Assembly: GCF_900188345.1 (NCBI RefSeq)
Contig: NZ_FZOD01000001.1
Span: 124,001 to 188,000 of the forward strand
Reading direction: 5' to 3'
Source: Streptosporangium subroseum
GTDB lineage: Bacteria; Actinomycetota; Actinomycetes; Streptosporangiales; Streptosporangiaceae
Length of the DNA stretch: 64,000 bases
This document shows, piece after piece, positions 37,028 through 46,565 of this stretch; positions within the stretch are counted from its first letter, which is position 1; the number at the start of each line of letters is the position of its first letter. Both the position numbers and the translations under genes were made by a program. Under the pieces are notes generated by a model. It was not told the DNA's origin and searched no databases. It saw only the letters and a program-made list of their open reading frames with translations.

Positions 37028-37255
37028 TATCGCGTCTCCATTCCACTACTCTAGGTAGTTGTACTGTAACTCTATGTTCACGCTCGCGTATAGGTGGCAC
37101 CGCCTCCGCCCCTCGCGTCGTCCCGATTCACGGTTGGCGACGACAAAAACCCTCTGAACCTTGGGGACTCACGCTTGACGCAGGTCACATCTCCGCCCGT
37201 TCAGGCCAGGCATCGCCGGGAATAGCCGGCATCCGGTCGTGACTTGGACCTGAGC

Positions 37256-37687
37256 ATGACCGCCACATCGTTCAACCCACGCACGCTGCTCGCGGAAAGT
37301 CGACTCGGCGTCCTCGCAACGATCAAATCGGACGGCCGCCCCCAGCTCTCTCCCGTCATGCCCTTCTATGACCAGGACGCCGGTGTCATCCACGTTTCGA
37401 TGACCGAGGGACGAGCCAAGACGGCGAATCTGCGTCGAGACCCACGCGCCACGCTGGAGGTCACCAGCCCCGACGGCTTGGCGTGGGCCACCGCCGAGGG
37501 AACGGCGACACTCACCGGGCCGGGAACCGACCCTCACGGTCCCGAGGTCGAGGCGCTGGTGGACTACTACCGCCTCGCCGCCGGGGAGCACCCGGACTGG
37601 GACGAATATCGGTCGGTGATGGTGGCCGACCGCAGGGTGCTCATGACGATGACGGTCGACCACGTGTACGGCACCAAGATCTGCTGA
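37256..37687 (+). CDS. PPOX-class F420-dependent oxidoreductase
   Basis: 143 residues, a split beta-barrel flavin-fold protein: ESRLGVLATIKSDGRPQLSPVM, TEGRAKTANLRRDPRATLEV and the ending VDHVYGTKIC match the actinobacterial PPOX-class F420-dependent enzymes. Would use F420H2, made by NpdG at 3140, to reduce an unknown substrate. ATG 37256 is preferred over the TTG at 37244. Confidence 0.85.
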   Translation: MTATSFNPRTLLAESRLGVLATIKSDGRPQLSPVMPFYDQDAGVIHVSMTEGRAKTANLRRDPRATLEVTSPDGLAWATAEGTATLTGPGTDPHGPEVEALVDYYRLAAGEHPDWDEYRSVMVADRRVLMTMTVDHVYGTKIC

Positions 37688-37765
37688 CAGCGCTCCGAAG
37701 AAGCTCCGTATGTTCAGGTCCGCACCGGCACCGGTGAGCAGGCCGTACGGCTGGACGCTCTTCCG

Positions 37766-38134
37766 TCACCGGCCTCGGCGGAAAAGCCTGTCGAGGTGAT
37801 AGTCGACGGTGGCCTCGACGAGCTCCGCCGGACAGCAGTCGATCAGGGTCGGGCTGACCAGCCCCTGCGTCAGGGCGTACAGGATCATCGCCTCACGCTC
37901 GGGGTCGAGGTCGCCCGGCACCTGGCCGGCCTCCTGGGCGGTACGGAGTTGCAGCGCCCAGAAGGCGATGATGTGGGGGTAGGCCTCTCTCAGGAGCGTG
38001 GCCAGGGAGGGCGCCACCACGGACCGGCCGAGAAAGGCCATCGCGATGCGCGCCTCGGTGCGCCGCTCGTCGTCCAGCGGCAGCATCTCGATCATCCCGG
38101 AGCGGATGAGGTCACGGGGTGAACCGAAGTCCGC
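37766..38134 (-). pseudogene. TetR regulator, C-terminal remnant
   Basis: About 122 residues of TetR ligand-binding domain (FGSPRDLIRSGMIEMLPLDD to YHLDRLFRRGR). The ~60-residue N-terminal HTH is absent: upstream of FGSPRD the frame runs into a hydrolase remnant on the other strand. No ribosome binding site or family-like start precedes it. Without the HTH it cannot bind DNA. The break coincides with the break in the neighbouring hydrolase, so one deletion probably removed both 5' halves. Confidence 0.75.
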
Positions 38135-38135
38135 G

Positions 38136-38555
38136 CGAGCGGCCCTGCGACGCCGCGCTCCGGGCAGGGAAGGCGCCGGGGACCGGCTCGTCGACGCCAT
38201 GAGTCTCATCGGCTCCCCCGCCTATCCCCTCGACGAGGCGGAGGTGCGGGAACTCGCCGAACTGTCCTACGATCGCGACCCCGGCGAGGACGGCATGATG
38301 CGCCACTCGGCGGCGTTCGGCGCGACGGGCGATCTCACCTCCCGGCTCGCCGGACTGCGGATTCCCACGCTCGTCCTGCACGGCGAGGCCGACCCGATGG
38401 TACGGCCGAGCGCGGCGAAGGCCACCGCCGACGCCATCCCCGGCGCGCGCCTGGTGCTCTATCCGGGAATGTGTCACCACCTCCCCCGCGAACTCTGGCC
38501 CGCGATCATCGAGGAGATTCACACCCTCGCGGCAGCCACCCGCACCACATCCTGA
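38136..38555 (+). pseudogene. alpha/beta hydrolase, C-terminal remnant
   Basis: About 139 residues of an alpha/beta hydrolase: lid (IGSPAYPLDEAEVRELAELS), LRIPTLVLHGEADPMV with the acid residue, and the His in GMCHHLP. The N-terminal half with the nucleophile elbow (GxSxG) is missing. Its homology begins within a few bases of where the TetR remnant ends (about 38135). Probably formerly a hydrolase gene divergent from its own TetR repressor. Confidence 0.75.
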
Positions 38556-39010
38556 TCGCAACGGAGGATGGCCGACCCTCTGCCTCGCGCAATAAGTGGC
38601 TTGTATGCGCTGAACCAGCGACATTTCGGTAGTAACCGTACGTGTCCAGCTGGTCGCGGAAACTGTCCAATATAGGCCAACGCGGTTGCCGAGCCGAGAG
38701 CGGCAATGTAGGTAAATAACCGAAGGTTCTACGCGTATCACTCTCTGTCATGTGCTCTGTCGCGCGTCGGGTGTGTGGACCTGCCACAACCGACGGGAGA
38801 GCAGATGAGGTTACGACGAGCGCGAGGCCCTCCCCGATGCCGCGACGTTCAGCGTTTGGTTACGCGTCAACGGCCACGACGCGTACGGCGGGCCGGTCCC
38901 GCCGCCTGATTTGGGCCGGTTCCAGCGCGGGCGAGGGTGGACGGGGCACCCAGACGTGTGAAGGCGTCATCGCGCGCGGCATCATCCTTCGACTCACCCT
39001 GAGGAACTTC
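38556..39010 (+). other. 455-bp intergenic region before the YVTN protein
   Basis: No supported gene. The frame of the YVTN protein is open back to 38750 but reads unlike coding sequence and would bury the signal peptide. Moderately AT-rich around 38580-38720; probably promoter and leader. Confidence 0.55.
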
Positions 39011-40789
39011 ATGCTTTCGACCACGCACGTCGTCACGCCCTTACGACGACGCCCGATGGCAGCCCTGTGCGCGCTGCTGACCGCCCTAGCCATGACCGGC
39101 CTCACCGCCATGCCCGCGCACGCGGCCGCTCAGACCTTCGCCTACGTCGCCAATCTTGCCGCAGGAACCGTATCGGTCGTCGATACCACCACCAACGCCG
39201 TCACCGCCACCGTCACCGTCGGCAGCAGCCCGGCGGGCGCGGCGGCATCCCCGAACGGCAGCCGCGTCTATATCACCAACAACGGCGGCGGTACCGTCTC
39301 GGTGATCGACACCGCCACCAACACCGTCGGCGCCACCATCACCGTCGGCGCAAGCCCGGCGGGCGTGGCAGTGTCCCCGGACGGCAGCCGCGCCTACATC
39401 GCCAACGGCGGCGGCAACACCGTCTCGGTGATCGACACCGCCACCAACACGGTCACCGCCACCATCGGCGTCGGCACAGTCCCGTTTGGGGTCGCGGTGT
39501 CCCCGGACGGCAGCCGCGTCTATGTCTCCAACCACGATTCCGACTCGGTGTCGGTGATCGACACCGCCACCAACATCGTCACCGCCACCGTCCCGGTCGG
39601 CGAAGCTCCGAACGGGGTCGCGGTGTCCCCGGACGGCAGCCGCGTCTACAGCGTCAACCAGAACTCGGCCTCCGTGTCGGTGATCGACACCGCCACCAAC
39701 ACCGTGGTCGCCACCGTCGCCGTCGAATACGCCCCCTTCACGGTCACGCTGACCCCGGACGGCAGCCGTGCCTACGTCGGCAACGTCGCCTCCGGCACCA
39801 TCTCGGTGATCGACACCGCCACCAACACCGTCACCACCGCCTTCAGCGTCGGCGACAGCCCGTACGGGCTGGCTGTGGCCACGGACGGCGCCCATGTCTA
39901 CGCCGCCAACGGCGGCGACGACAACGTCTCGGTGATCGACGCCGCCACCAACACCGTCACCGCCACCATCGCCGTCGGCGACTTCCCCTACGCGGTGGCC
40001 TTCGCCACACCCGGCGCCGCTCCATCCACCGACCTCGGCGTCACCGTCGCCGACTCGGCCGACCCCGTCAGCCAGGGCGGTACCTTCACCTACACCGCGA
40101 CCATCACCAACAACGGGCCCGACGCCGCTACCGGGGTGAGCCTGTCCACCACCTTGTCCGGTACGGCCCGCACCATCATTTCCGCCGCCGCTTCCCAAGG
40201 CTCGTGCGCCGTCGCCGCGCCGACCATCACCTGCCCGCTCGGCGCGCTGGCCGACAGCGCCTCGGCCACGGTGACCATCACGGTCAAGCCCACCGCCACC
40301 GGTGCCCTGACCGCAACCTCCACGGTCACCGGCATCAAACCCGACCCCACCCCGGCCAACAACAGCGACGCCGAAAACACCACCGTCAACACGCCGCCCG
40401 CCGCCGACATCGACGTCGACCTCGGCGCCCAGCCGCACCTGGGCATCCTGACGCCCTACATCGGCTACACCCTGACCGCCCGCAACACCGGCCCGAACGC
40501 GGTCACCTCCGCCACCCTCACCGCGACCCTGCCGCCGGGCAAGACCGCCACCAATCTGGCAGCCGGATGCACCAGCGCCGCCGGCTCGGTCACCTGCGCC
40601 TACGGAGCCATCACCAGCGGCGCCAGCGCGAGTAAGACCTTCCGTCTGCCCCTGCGCCTGCTCTCCCTCGGCCAGGTCACGATCACCGGCACGCGCACCA
40701 CCTCCGCGCCCGCCGACCCCAACCCGGCCAACAACAACGCCTCAGCCACCTGCACCGTCATCTCCGTTCTTCTGACCACCTGCCTCTGA
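39011..40789 (+). CDS. secreted YVTN beta-propeller / DUF11 protein
   Basis: 592 residues. Signal peptide ending AMPAHA. Then seven ~42-residue YVTN repeats (pattern SRVYITNNGGGTVSVIDTAT, each with NTVTATIxVG), enough for one closed seven-bladed propeller (~40-340). Two DUF11 domains follow (~345-460 and ~470-585, TATITNNGPDAATGVSLS; TLTARNTGPNAVTSA). No LPxTG or C-terminal anchor; secreted or loosely wall-bound. The gene ends 1 bp before a strong terminator. ATG 39011 was chosen as the only start giving a proper signal peptide. Confidence 0.88.
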   Translation: MLSTTHVVTPLRRRPMAALCALLTALAMTGLTAMPAHAAAQTFAYVANLAAGTVSVVDTTTNAVTATVTVGSSPAGAAASPNGSRVYITNNGGGTVSVIDTATNTVGATITVGASPAGVAVSPDGSRAYIANGGGNTVSVIDTATNTVTATIGVGTVPFGVAVSPDGSRVYVSNHDSDSVSVIDTATNIVTATVPVGEAPNGVAVSPDGSRVYSVNQNSASVSVIDTATNTVVATVAVEYAPFTVTLTPDGSRAYVGNVASGTISVIDTATNTVTTAFSVGDSPYGLAVATDGAHVYAANGGDDNVSVIDAATNTVTATIAVGDFPYAVAFATPGAAPSTDLGVTVADSADPVSQGGTFTYTATITNNGPDAATGVSLSTTLSGTARTIISAAASQGSCAVAAPTITCPLGALADSASATVTITVKPTATGALTATSTVTGIKPDPTPANNSDAENTTVNTPPAADIDVDLGAQPHLGILTPYIGYTLTARNTGPNAVTSATLTATLPPGKTATNLAAGCTSAAGSVTCAYGAITSGASASKTFRLPLRLLSLGQVTITGTRTTSAPADPNPANNNASATCTVISVLLTTCL

Positions 40790-40790
40790 A

Positions 40791-40843
40791 CGCCGGGGGT
40801 GCCCGGCCAATCGGCGCCGGCCCATCGGCCGGGCACCCCGGCG
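40791..40843 (+). terminator. strong terminator after the YVTN gene
   Basis: An 18-base left arm (CGCCGGGGGTGCCCGGCC) pairs with a 17-base right arm (40827-40843) with one bulged G and an 18-base loop, starting directly after the stop codon. Confidence 0.8.
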
Positions 40844-41010
40844 AGCAGTCGGTCGCGGCCGACCTCGACGCCGTCGCAAACGATCTGGAGAGGTGGGCCG
40901 CGCACGGCCGTATACGGCGTCGCGGGAGTGGCTGGAGTCCCTGACGCATCTGCTGCCGATGCTGCCGGGTGAGACGACCACCGCGGTGGCATCCTGCCTT
41001 GATCGTGAAG

Positions 41011-41214
41011 CTAGACCGCGTTGTCGGTGCGGACCCAGCGGGTGAACGCTTCCCACTCCCCCGGCGTGAAGATCAATGCCGGACCCGCCTGATCCTTACT
41101 GTCACGGACCCCGACCCGCCCACCCGACAACCGGGCAACCTCCACGCAGTCGCCGCCGTTGTCACCCGAGAACGGCGACTTCACCCATATGGCTTCGTTC
41201 AGTTCCCGATCCAT
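41011..41214 (-). CDS. DUF397 domain protein
   Basis: 67 residues: WVKSPFSGDNGGDCVEVARL and VRDSKDQAGPALIFTPGEWEAF are the full DUF397 domain. Such proteins pair with XRE-DUF5753 regulators and probably modulate them (BldB/WhiJ-type systems in Streptomyces, possibly toxin-antitoxin-like). Starts inside the 3' end of the upstream regulator gene (16-bp overlap). Confidence 0.92.
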   Translation of the reverse strand: MDRELNEAIWVKSPFSGDNGGDCVEVARLSGGRVGVRDSKDQAGPALIFTPGEWEAFTRWVRTDNAV

Positions 41215-42032
41215 CGTTCTCTCATCTCTGTGATCGGCTCCAACGACGCCCGCTGCGGAAGTGCCTCAGCTCTGATCACCTCGTATCTGATGGTGATGTC
41301 CGCTATCTCGCCAGGTCTATCGGTGACTTGGCCATGACCGGCTGACTCCATATACGCAGTATTGGCGGCGCCCTTGGTCTGTGCAATGACAAATCCGCCC
41401 AGAAGACCGGTGGTGCTGCATGCGCCGAAGGGGAGGATCTGGATGGTGACATACGGCCGCTCTGCCATCTCAAGGAGGTGGTCGAGCTGGCCCGCCATGA
41501 TTGTTTTGGTACCGATGAGGCGATTCAGAATCCCCTCGTCGAGGACGACCCAGAGCATGGGCGGGTCCTCCCGCTCCAGGATGAGTTGACGATCCAACCG
41601 GGCGGCCACGTGTCTCTCCACGCTTTCCACCGAGGCCCGAGGTCCGCCATTGAAGATCGACCGGGCATAGTCGGCCGTCTGTAACAGACCCGGCACGAGG
41701 AGCGGCTGCCAGGTGCGCAGGCTTTCGGCGGCCTGCTCTATCTCGGCCCAGGGCCGGAACCAGGCCGGTAGCTGCGCGGCGACATTGTCCATCATCTCCT
41801 TGATCCGGATGAGCGCCCCTTCGACGCCGAGGGCCTTGTCGCACCTCCTGACGAAGTCATCCGTGGGGCGTCTCCGGCCGGTCTCCGCCATGGAGATCGT
41901 GCCCAGCGCGAATCCTGTCCGTTTGGCCAGCTTTCCCTGGGTCAGACCGGCCTCCTGGCGATATCGGCGCAATTCATAGCCGAAGAAGGCAATTGGCGAC
42001 TTGGTGGGATCGAGCTCCTTGGCGTGGGGCAT
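41199..42032 (-). CDS. XRE-family regulator with DUF5753 domain
   Basis: 277 residues. N-terminal HTH (YELRRYRQEAGLTQGKLAKR followed by TGFALGTISMAETGRR) and C-terminal DUF5753 (QPLLVPGLLQTADYARSIFN, ending with GQVTDRPGEIADITIRYEVI). Typical WhiJ-like regulator paired with the overlapping DUF397 gene. These pairs are numerous in actinomycetes and influence development or antibiotic production. Confidence 0.93.
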   Translation of the reverse strand: MPHAKELDPTKSPIAFFGYELRRYRQEAGLTQGKLAKRTGFALGTISMAETGRRRPTDDFVRRCDKALGVEGALIRIKEMMDNVAAQLPAWFRPWAEIEQAAESLRTWQPLLVPGLLQTADYARSIFNGGPRASVESVERHVAARLDRQLILEREDPPMLWVVLDEGILNRLIGTKTIMAGQLDHLLEMAERPYVTIQILPFGACSTTGLLGGFVIAQTKGAANTAYMESAGHGQVTDRPGEIADITIRYEVIRAEALPQRASLEPITEMRERWIGN

Positions 42033-42334
42033 AGGGGGTTACTGAAGGCCGGCGGTAATCGATGAAAGGCACTCACCGGCCATTCCCCGTCGCATCTCCG
42101 TATCCTGATTAAAGGGAGAACCGCGAACCGGACAGCCGGCTGTCCGAATGTCGCATATCGAAGTTCATTTCAATGAGGCGATCTCAGCGGGTTACGGCAT
42201 GCGCGATGTGCGCGAGAACGATCGCGGCTCTGGTCCGTCTCGCGTCTGCCGCGGTCGTTCTGGGTTTCCGCCGGCCGTCGGTGGCGAGGCGCCGTTCGGC
42301 GACGCGCGATTCTCCGGCCCGACCGGCGGCCGGG
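42033..42334. other. 302-bp region between regulator and methyltransferase genes
   Basis: Holds the promoter of the XRE regulator near 42033-42170. No recognisable gene; open frames have no domain or ribosome binding site. Confidence 0.5.
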
Positions 42335-43162
42335 TCAGCCGCTCTTACGACCGACCGCACCGAACTCGGACGTCGGCGTGGTGTCGTTACCGTCCGGGCG
42401 CCACCGCGAGCAGGTGACCAGGCCAGGGTCGAGCAGGTCGAGGCCGTCGAAGAAACGGGCGATCTGCTGCGGCGTACGGACGGCCATCTGGGCGGAGCCG
42501 CCGTCGTTCCACATCTCAAGGGCCCGGTCGACGGCCTCGGCGTTGACCTCACGGGTCGGGTGGGACATCACCAGGTAGCTGCCGGCAGGCACCGCGTCCA
42601 TCAACGTCCGGACGATCTCGTACGCCTCATCGTCGTCGATGACGAAGTTGACGATGCCAAGCAGCATGACCGCGATCGGCTGACCGAAGTCCAGCGTTCT
42701 GCGGGCCTCCGCCAGGATCCGGTCCGGGTCGCGGACGTCCGCGTCAAGGTAGTCGGTGGCGCCCTCGGGGCTGCTCGTCAGCAGTGCCCGGGCATGCGCG
42801 AGGACCATCGGATCATTGTCCACGTAGACGACCCGGGAGTCGGGAGCGGTCGCCTGCGCGACCTCGTGAGTGTTGTCGGCGGTGGGTAGTCCGGTGCCGA
42901 TGTCGAGAAACTGCCGGACACCGGCCTCACCGGCGAGATGCCGCACCGCGCGACCCAGGAACTCCCGGTTGAACCGAGCCGACTGCACCAGCTCCGGCAT
43001 GAAGGCGAGCACCTGTTCCGCGGCCTCGCGATCGGCGGCGAAGTTGTCCTTCCCGCCGAGCAGGTAGTTCCACAGTCGCGCGGAATGAGCCACGGAAGTA
43101 TCCAGCTCAGTCCACATTTCGCCTGCAGTGGGAGGAATGTCAGGCAACGGGTGCTCCTGCAC
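42335..43162 (-). CDS. SAM-dependent methyltransferase, DUF574/SAV2177 family
   Basis: 275 residues. HSARLWNYLLGGKDNFAADR, FLDIGTGLPTADNTHEVAQ (SAM-binding motif I), VVYVDNDPMV and the C-terminal FDGLDLLDPGLV are diagnostic of the actinobacterial DUF574 family. The target is unknown; these genes commonly occur beside XRE-DUF5753/DUF397 pairs, as here. Confidence 0.92.
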   Translation of the reverse strand: MQEHPLPDIPPTAGEMWTELDTSVAHSARLWNYLLGGKDNFAADREAAEQVLAFMPELVQSARFNREFLGRAVRHLAGEAGVRQFLDIGTGLPTADNTHEVAQATAPDSRVVYVDNDPMVLAHARALLTSSPEGATDYLDADVRDPDRILAEARRTLDFGQPIAVMLLGIVNFVIDDDEAYEIVRTLMDAVPAGSYLVMSHPTREVNAEAVDRALEMWNDGGSAQMAVRTPQQIARFFDGLDLLDPGLVTCSRWRPDGNDTTPTSEFGAVGRKSG

Positions 43163-43511
43163 AGGTCGAAAGCAAATGATCGTTAAGACAGACTACGGTG
43201 TCCTGTCGAGATTCCTCGTGAACTCCGTCGATTTCGATGATCACGCGACTGCGACGTGGCAGCGGGAGAAGAAATCCATGCGCCGGCGGGGCGGTGGCCC
43301 GGTACGGAGCACCGCCCCTGGACACCGGAGCATCATGGAAGCGTGAGACGGGTGCCGAGCGCGGAACCAACGCCCTCGACATCACACGCGAAGACACGAC
43401 CGACCAGGCATCCCCGCGACCTCCGCTACAGAATGTGTCTAATCGACTACGAAGGGTACGGCGGTGAGGGAAGGTGCGAATCGGAGCGCCTGAAGTTCTT
43501 CAGGGGGAAAA
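43163..43511. other. 349-bp divergent spacer
   Basis: Between the methyltransferase and the lipoprotein gene. Open frames are present on both strands, but none has a family match or ribosome binding site. Presumably two promoters. Confidence 0.5.
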
Positions 43512-44141
43512 ATGCCTGTACGGGGTGCCCGGTCCGTTGCCGTCCCGGCGGCGGCGTTGCTGGCCGTGACGCTGCTCGGTGGCTGTGCCGGCGACCAGAC
43601 GACCACCGCGAATCCCGAGATCGCGGCGACCAGGAACTCCGCGCCCGCGCCCGACCTGCCGGACCCCGGCGTCCCGCCCGCCGCGGGTGCGCCGGCGGTG
43701 GAAGCCGACCGGGAGTACGACGGGGAGTGCCCGGCCACGGCCAACGCCAGGCCGTTCGCCAAGACGCGTTTCGCGCTGCACGCGGGACTCGCCCTGGGTG
43801 CCTTCTATCGCTACATCTACAGGCCGCTGCGGAGCGGCGGCTTCGAACGCGGGGCGCCGAGACGGAAGCGGAACTTCCTGAAGGCGGCCGCGGCCGGTGC
43901 CTTCACCCTTCACGAACTGAGGGTCGCCAGGCGCTTCGCCATGGCCAACCCGACGCTGTGCAAGGGGACCAAGGCGGTCAGCGACAGCTTCGACAACCTG
44001 CTCGGCAAGCTGAAGAACGGCACCGCCACCCAGGCCGACCTCGACGCCAGCATGAGATCCTTCGAGTCCCTGCGGGAGAACGCCTCGAAGAACGGCTACA
44101 ACTTCAAGGAGAGGAACGTCACCGTCCCCAGCGCGAGCTGA
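43512..44141 (+). CDS. secreted lipoprotein of unknown function
   Basis: 209 residues. Signal peptide with lipobox LLGGC (Cys ~25), a Pro/Ala-rich linker (~30-65), then a helical domain (~75-209) with KTRFALHAGLALGAFYRYIY and DNLLGKLKNGTATQADLDAS. AGGGGGAA precedes ATG 43512. No named family recognised. Probably membrane-tethered on the outer face. Confidence 0.75.
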   Translation: MPVRGARSVAVPAAALLAVTLLGGCAGDQTTTANPEIAATRNSAPAPDLPDPGVPPAAGAPAVEADREYDGECPATANARPFAKTRFALHAGLALGAFYRYIYRPLRSGGFERGAPRRKRNFLKAAAAGAFTLHELRVARRFAMANPTLCKGTKAVSDSFDNLLGKLKNGTATQADLDASMRSFESLRENASKNGYNFKERNVTVPSAS

Positions 44142-44184
44142 GCGCGGTCCTCGGCCTGGCGACGAGCGCCCGACCTACCCTGAC

Positions 44185-44625
44185 CTACACGGTGGAGCCG
44201 TCAATCCTGGTCAGGCCGAAGCCGAGCTGGCTGTACAGCTCCAGCTGATCGAAGTATTCCCGGTGCGTGACGATCAGGCCGTCGGCGATGTGGGCCGCGC
44301 ATGAGGCGCGGACGGTGATGCGACGGCCGGTTCCTTCCAGCTCGCGCCCGTCGGGCAGAAGGAGGGGCCCCATGTGGGTGCCGGTAATCGTCCATTCCGT
44401 GACCGCGGGCTCGTCGCAGGCGACCTCGAACCAGGCCGTCTGGTGAAAGTCCGGGAAGCCCTTGAAGAGATGCTCGTAGTACCAGGCGATCTGCTCGTAC
44501 CCTTCTGCCACGCCCGCCGGCCCGACGAGGACGGCGTCCGGACTGTAGCACTCGAGCACTCGGTGCAGATCGTGGGCGTTGACCGCGTCGCACAGCCGGT
44601 TTTTGATCTCCCAAGAATTGGACAT
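44185..44625 (-). CDS. SnoaL-like / nuclear transport factor 2 fold protein
   Basis: 146 residues: LCDAVNAHDLHRVLECYSPD, GYEQIAWYYEHLFKGFPDFH and WTITGTHMGPLL follow the SnoaL-like polyketide-cyclase/NTF2 pattern. Substrate unknown; such proteins are often small-molecule binding enzymes. ATG 44625 is preferred over the frame to 44724, which is out of the conserved region. Confidence 0.8.
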   Translation of the reverse strand: MSNSWEIKNRLCDAVNAHDLHRVLECYSPDAVLVGPAGVAEGYEQIAWYYEHLFKGFPDFHQTAWFEVACDEPAVTEWTITGTHMGPLLLPDGRELEGTGRRITVRASCAAHIADGLIVTHREYFDQLELYSQLGFGLTRIDGSTV

Positions 44626-45101
44626 GACAGTGGCCCTTCGCTGGTGGGGGACGAGGCGTTGGTCCGCGGAGGCCCCCGATGTGGTCGGGATGACAGTGTC
44701 GCGGCGCCTCAGGTGGCGTCCCATCGGGTCTGAGCCTCGATAGGTGACGTCCCGTCGGGTCTGAGCCTCGACGGCACTCTTTCGAGGTTATCCATCAAGA
44801 AGTCAGCCACCGACCCCGAGGACGTTGTATGTGCACCATGGAAGGTGCTGCGGCTTCCCGACCGACCCATAACGGTGCAAGTAAGGCAAAGGGCGGCCTC
44901 GGTCCGATCGGGCGCGTTCAACGAATCCGCCGCCACTCCTCGGTTCAACAAACCCTGCCGCCACTTCTCAATGGAAGCCAAGGCCTCACATCTTTAGGAC
45001 AAAACATCATATATATGTTTAAATCAATATTTTTGCGATATAACCGGATAAATGGAATAAATCTATCGTCGTTGCCCTGACCTGCGGTGTCAGGAGGTGC
45101 A
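44626..45101. other. 476-bp region with repeat and AT-rich promoter
   Basis: Contains the 31-bp duplication (44712-44773) and, at ~44995-45066, the most AT-rich stretch of the window (CATATATATG palindrome, ATATTTTTGC, AATGGAATAAATC), directly upstream of the sugar ABC operon and likely its promoter/operator. An 90-codon minus-strand frame (44709-44981) includes the repeat but has no family match. Confidence 0.55.
44712..44773. repeat. 31-bp direct duplication
   Basis: Two adjacent copies of GGTGRCGTCCCRTCGGGTCT plus GAGCCTCGAyr, differing at about four positions. Not at a recognised gene end. Confidence 0.75.
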
Positions 45102-46565
45102 GTGAGCGACCATCCATCTCAGCCGAGCAGGCGTGACGTTCTCCGTGGCGCGCTGGCCACCGGAGCCTCCCTGACGCTGGCCGGGAGCCTGAGCTCCTGC
45201 GGTTCCCGCGACGATGTGGCACGCGTCGCCGGGGGCGACCAGTGGCGGCAGTTCAAAGGTGCCACCCTGAACTTCATCTCGGAGAACACCGCTCCCACCG
45301 CGGCCATCGCCGCGAACCTCCGCCCGTTCACCGATCTGACGGGGATCAACGTCAACATCGTGACGCTGGAGCTGACCGCGCTGGTCCAGCGGGTCGCCCT
45401 CGACCTGGCCTCGGGCCGGGCCCAGTACCAGGTGGTCTACGCCGACCCCTACCAGGTTCTCGCGCCGTACCAGCGGGGGCTGGTGGACCTGCGCTCGTTG
45501 CAGGCCGATCCGAACCTGCCGGACCTGCCCCTCGGCCTCACCGACTTCATCCCCACCCAGCTGGACGCCGCCGGCAAGTTCGTCGAGCCCGCGCCCGTCT
45601 ACGCCCTGCCGTACGACGCCCCGACGATGATCTGGCAGTACCGGCGCGACCTGTTCGACAAATACCGCGACCGCATGACAAACGACCTCGGCTTCGACCC
45701 CCGTCCGAGCGGTGACCGGACGTGGGAGGAGTATTTCAGGATCGCCCAGTGGTTCAACAAGAACGCGAAGTCGGACGTCGCGTACGGCACCGGCCATCAG
45801 GGCCGCCAGCACGACTCCCTGATGAACGACTTCAGCAACGTGCTCTGGTCCTACGGGGGCGACTACTTCGACAACGGCAAGGAAGTCGGGCGCATGGGGT
45901 CGCGGAGCCCCGGCCCGTGCCGGATCGACTCCGCCGCCGCGATCACCGGCGCGGAGTTCTACAACCGGCTGCTCGGCATCGCCGACCCCGCCTCGAAGAC
46001 GTGGGACTGGGACGGCCTGGGCGCCGCGTTCCGCGCGGGTCGGCTGGCGATGTGCCCCAACTGGCACGAGTACGCGGCCAGCAACGAGGAGGTGCTGCCC
46101 GGCAAGGTCGACTACTCGCCACTGCCCAAGGGCCCGGGCGGCACGGCCAACATGTACGGGGGCACGGGGGTGGCGATCAGCGGGAACACGATGCCCAACG
46201 AGCGCGGGGCGGCCTGGCTGTTCATCGTGTGGGCCACCTCGCCCCAGACGCAGCTCGCCAACCTCAAGAGCAAGGCCGGTGGGGGCACTCCCACGCGTAC
46301 CTCCGTCTACGAGCTGCCGGAGGTGCGCGCGGCCGAGAAGCGGCCCTCGTCGATGCCCAACATGCTCACGGCCGCCGCGGTGCGGCAGGCCTGGCAGCCC
46401 GACAAGATCGGCCTCCGGCCCAAGATCCCGATGTGGAACGAGTGCAACACCGCGATCTTCACGCAGCTGTCCCGGATGCTCACCGGGTCGGTGCCGCCCG
46501 AGGAGGCGATGCGTTCGATCAAGGAGCGGGTGGACCAGATCGTGGAACGGGGGTGGGTGGCCTGA
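45102..46565 (+). CDS. ABC transporter sugar-binding lipoprotein
   Basis: 487 residues. The signal sequence has a twin-arginine (SRRDVLRGALATGASLTLAG) and a lipobox (LSSC, Cys33), so it may be exported by Tat and lipid-anchored. The body is a family-1 extracellular solute-binding protein (ISENTAPTAAIAANLRPFTD, YALPYDAPTMIWQYRRDLFD). GTG 45102 follows GGAGGTGCA. First gene of a five-gene importer operon; its stop overlaps the next start (TGATG). The neighbouring dehydrogenase suggests a polyol ligand. Confidence 0.92.
   Translation: MSDHPSQPSRRDVLRGALATGASLTLAGSLSSCGSRDDVARVAGGDQWRQFKGATLNFISENTAPTAAIAANLRPFTDLTGINVNIVTLELTALVQRVALDLASGRAQYQVVYADPYQVLAPYQRGLVDLRSLQADPNLPDLPLGLTDFIPTQLDAAGKFVEPAPVYALPYDAPTMIWQYRRDLFDKYRDRMTNDLGFDPRPSGDRTWEEYFRIAQWFNKNAKSDVAYGTGHQGRQHDSLMNDFSNVLWSYGGDYFDNGKEVGRMGSRSPGPCRIDSAAAITGAEFYNRLLGIADPASKTWDWDGLGAAFRAGRLAMCPNWHEYAASNEEVLPGKVDYSPLPKGPGGTANMYGGTGVAISGNTMPNERGAAWLFIVWATSPQTQLANLKSKAGGGTPTRTSVYELPEVRAAEKRPSSMPNMLTAAAVRQAWQPDKIGLRPKIPMWNECNTAIFTQLSRMLTGSVPPEEAMRSIKERVDQIVERGWVA

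Noticed and set aside
39086..40438. 450-codon minus-strand frame across the YVTN gene
   Set aside because: Antisense shadow: periodic GGGVDHRD-type repeats are the reverse reading of the propeller repeats; no start signal.
44709..44981. 90-codon minus-strand frame with the 31-bp duplication at its end
   Set aside because: No family match or ribosome binding site. It could be the relic of a gene whose end was duplicated, but the support is too thin.
45007..45016. CATATATATG as a specific operator of the sugar ABC operon
   Set aside because: It lies in a generally AT-rich promoter; symmetry of a short TA run is expected by chance and no adjacent regulator supports it.
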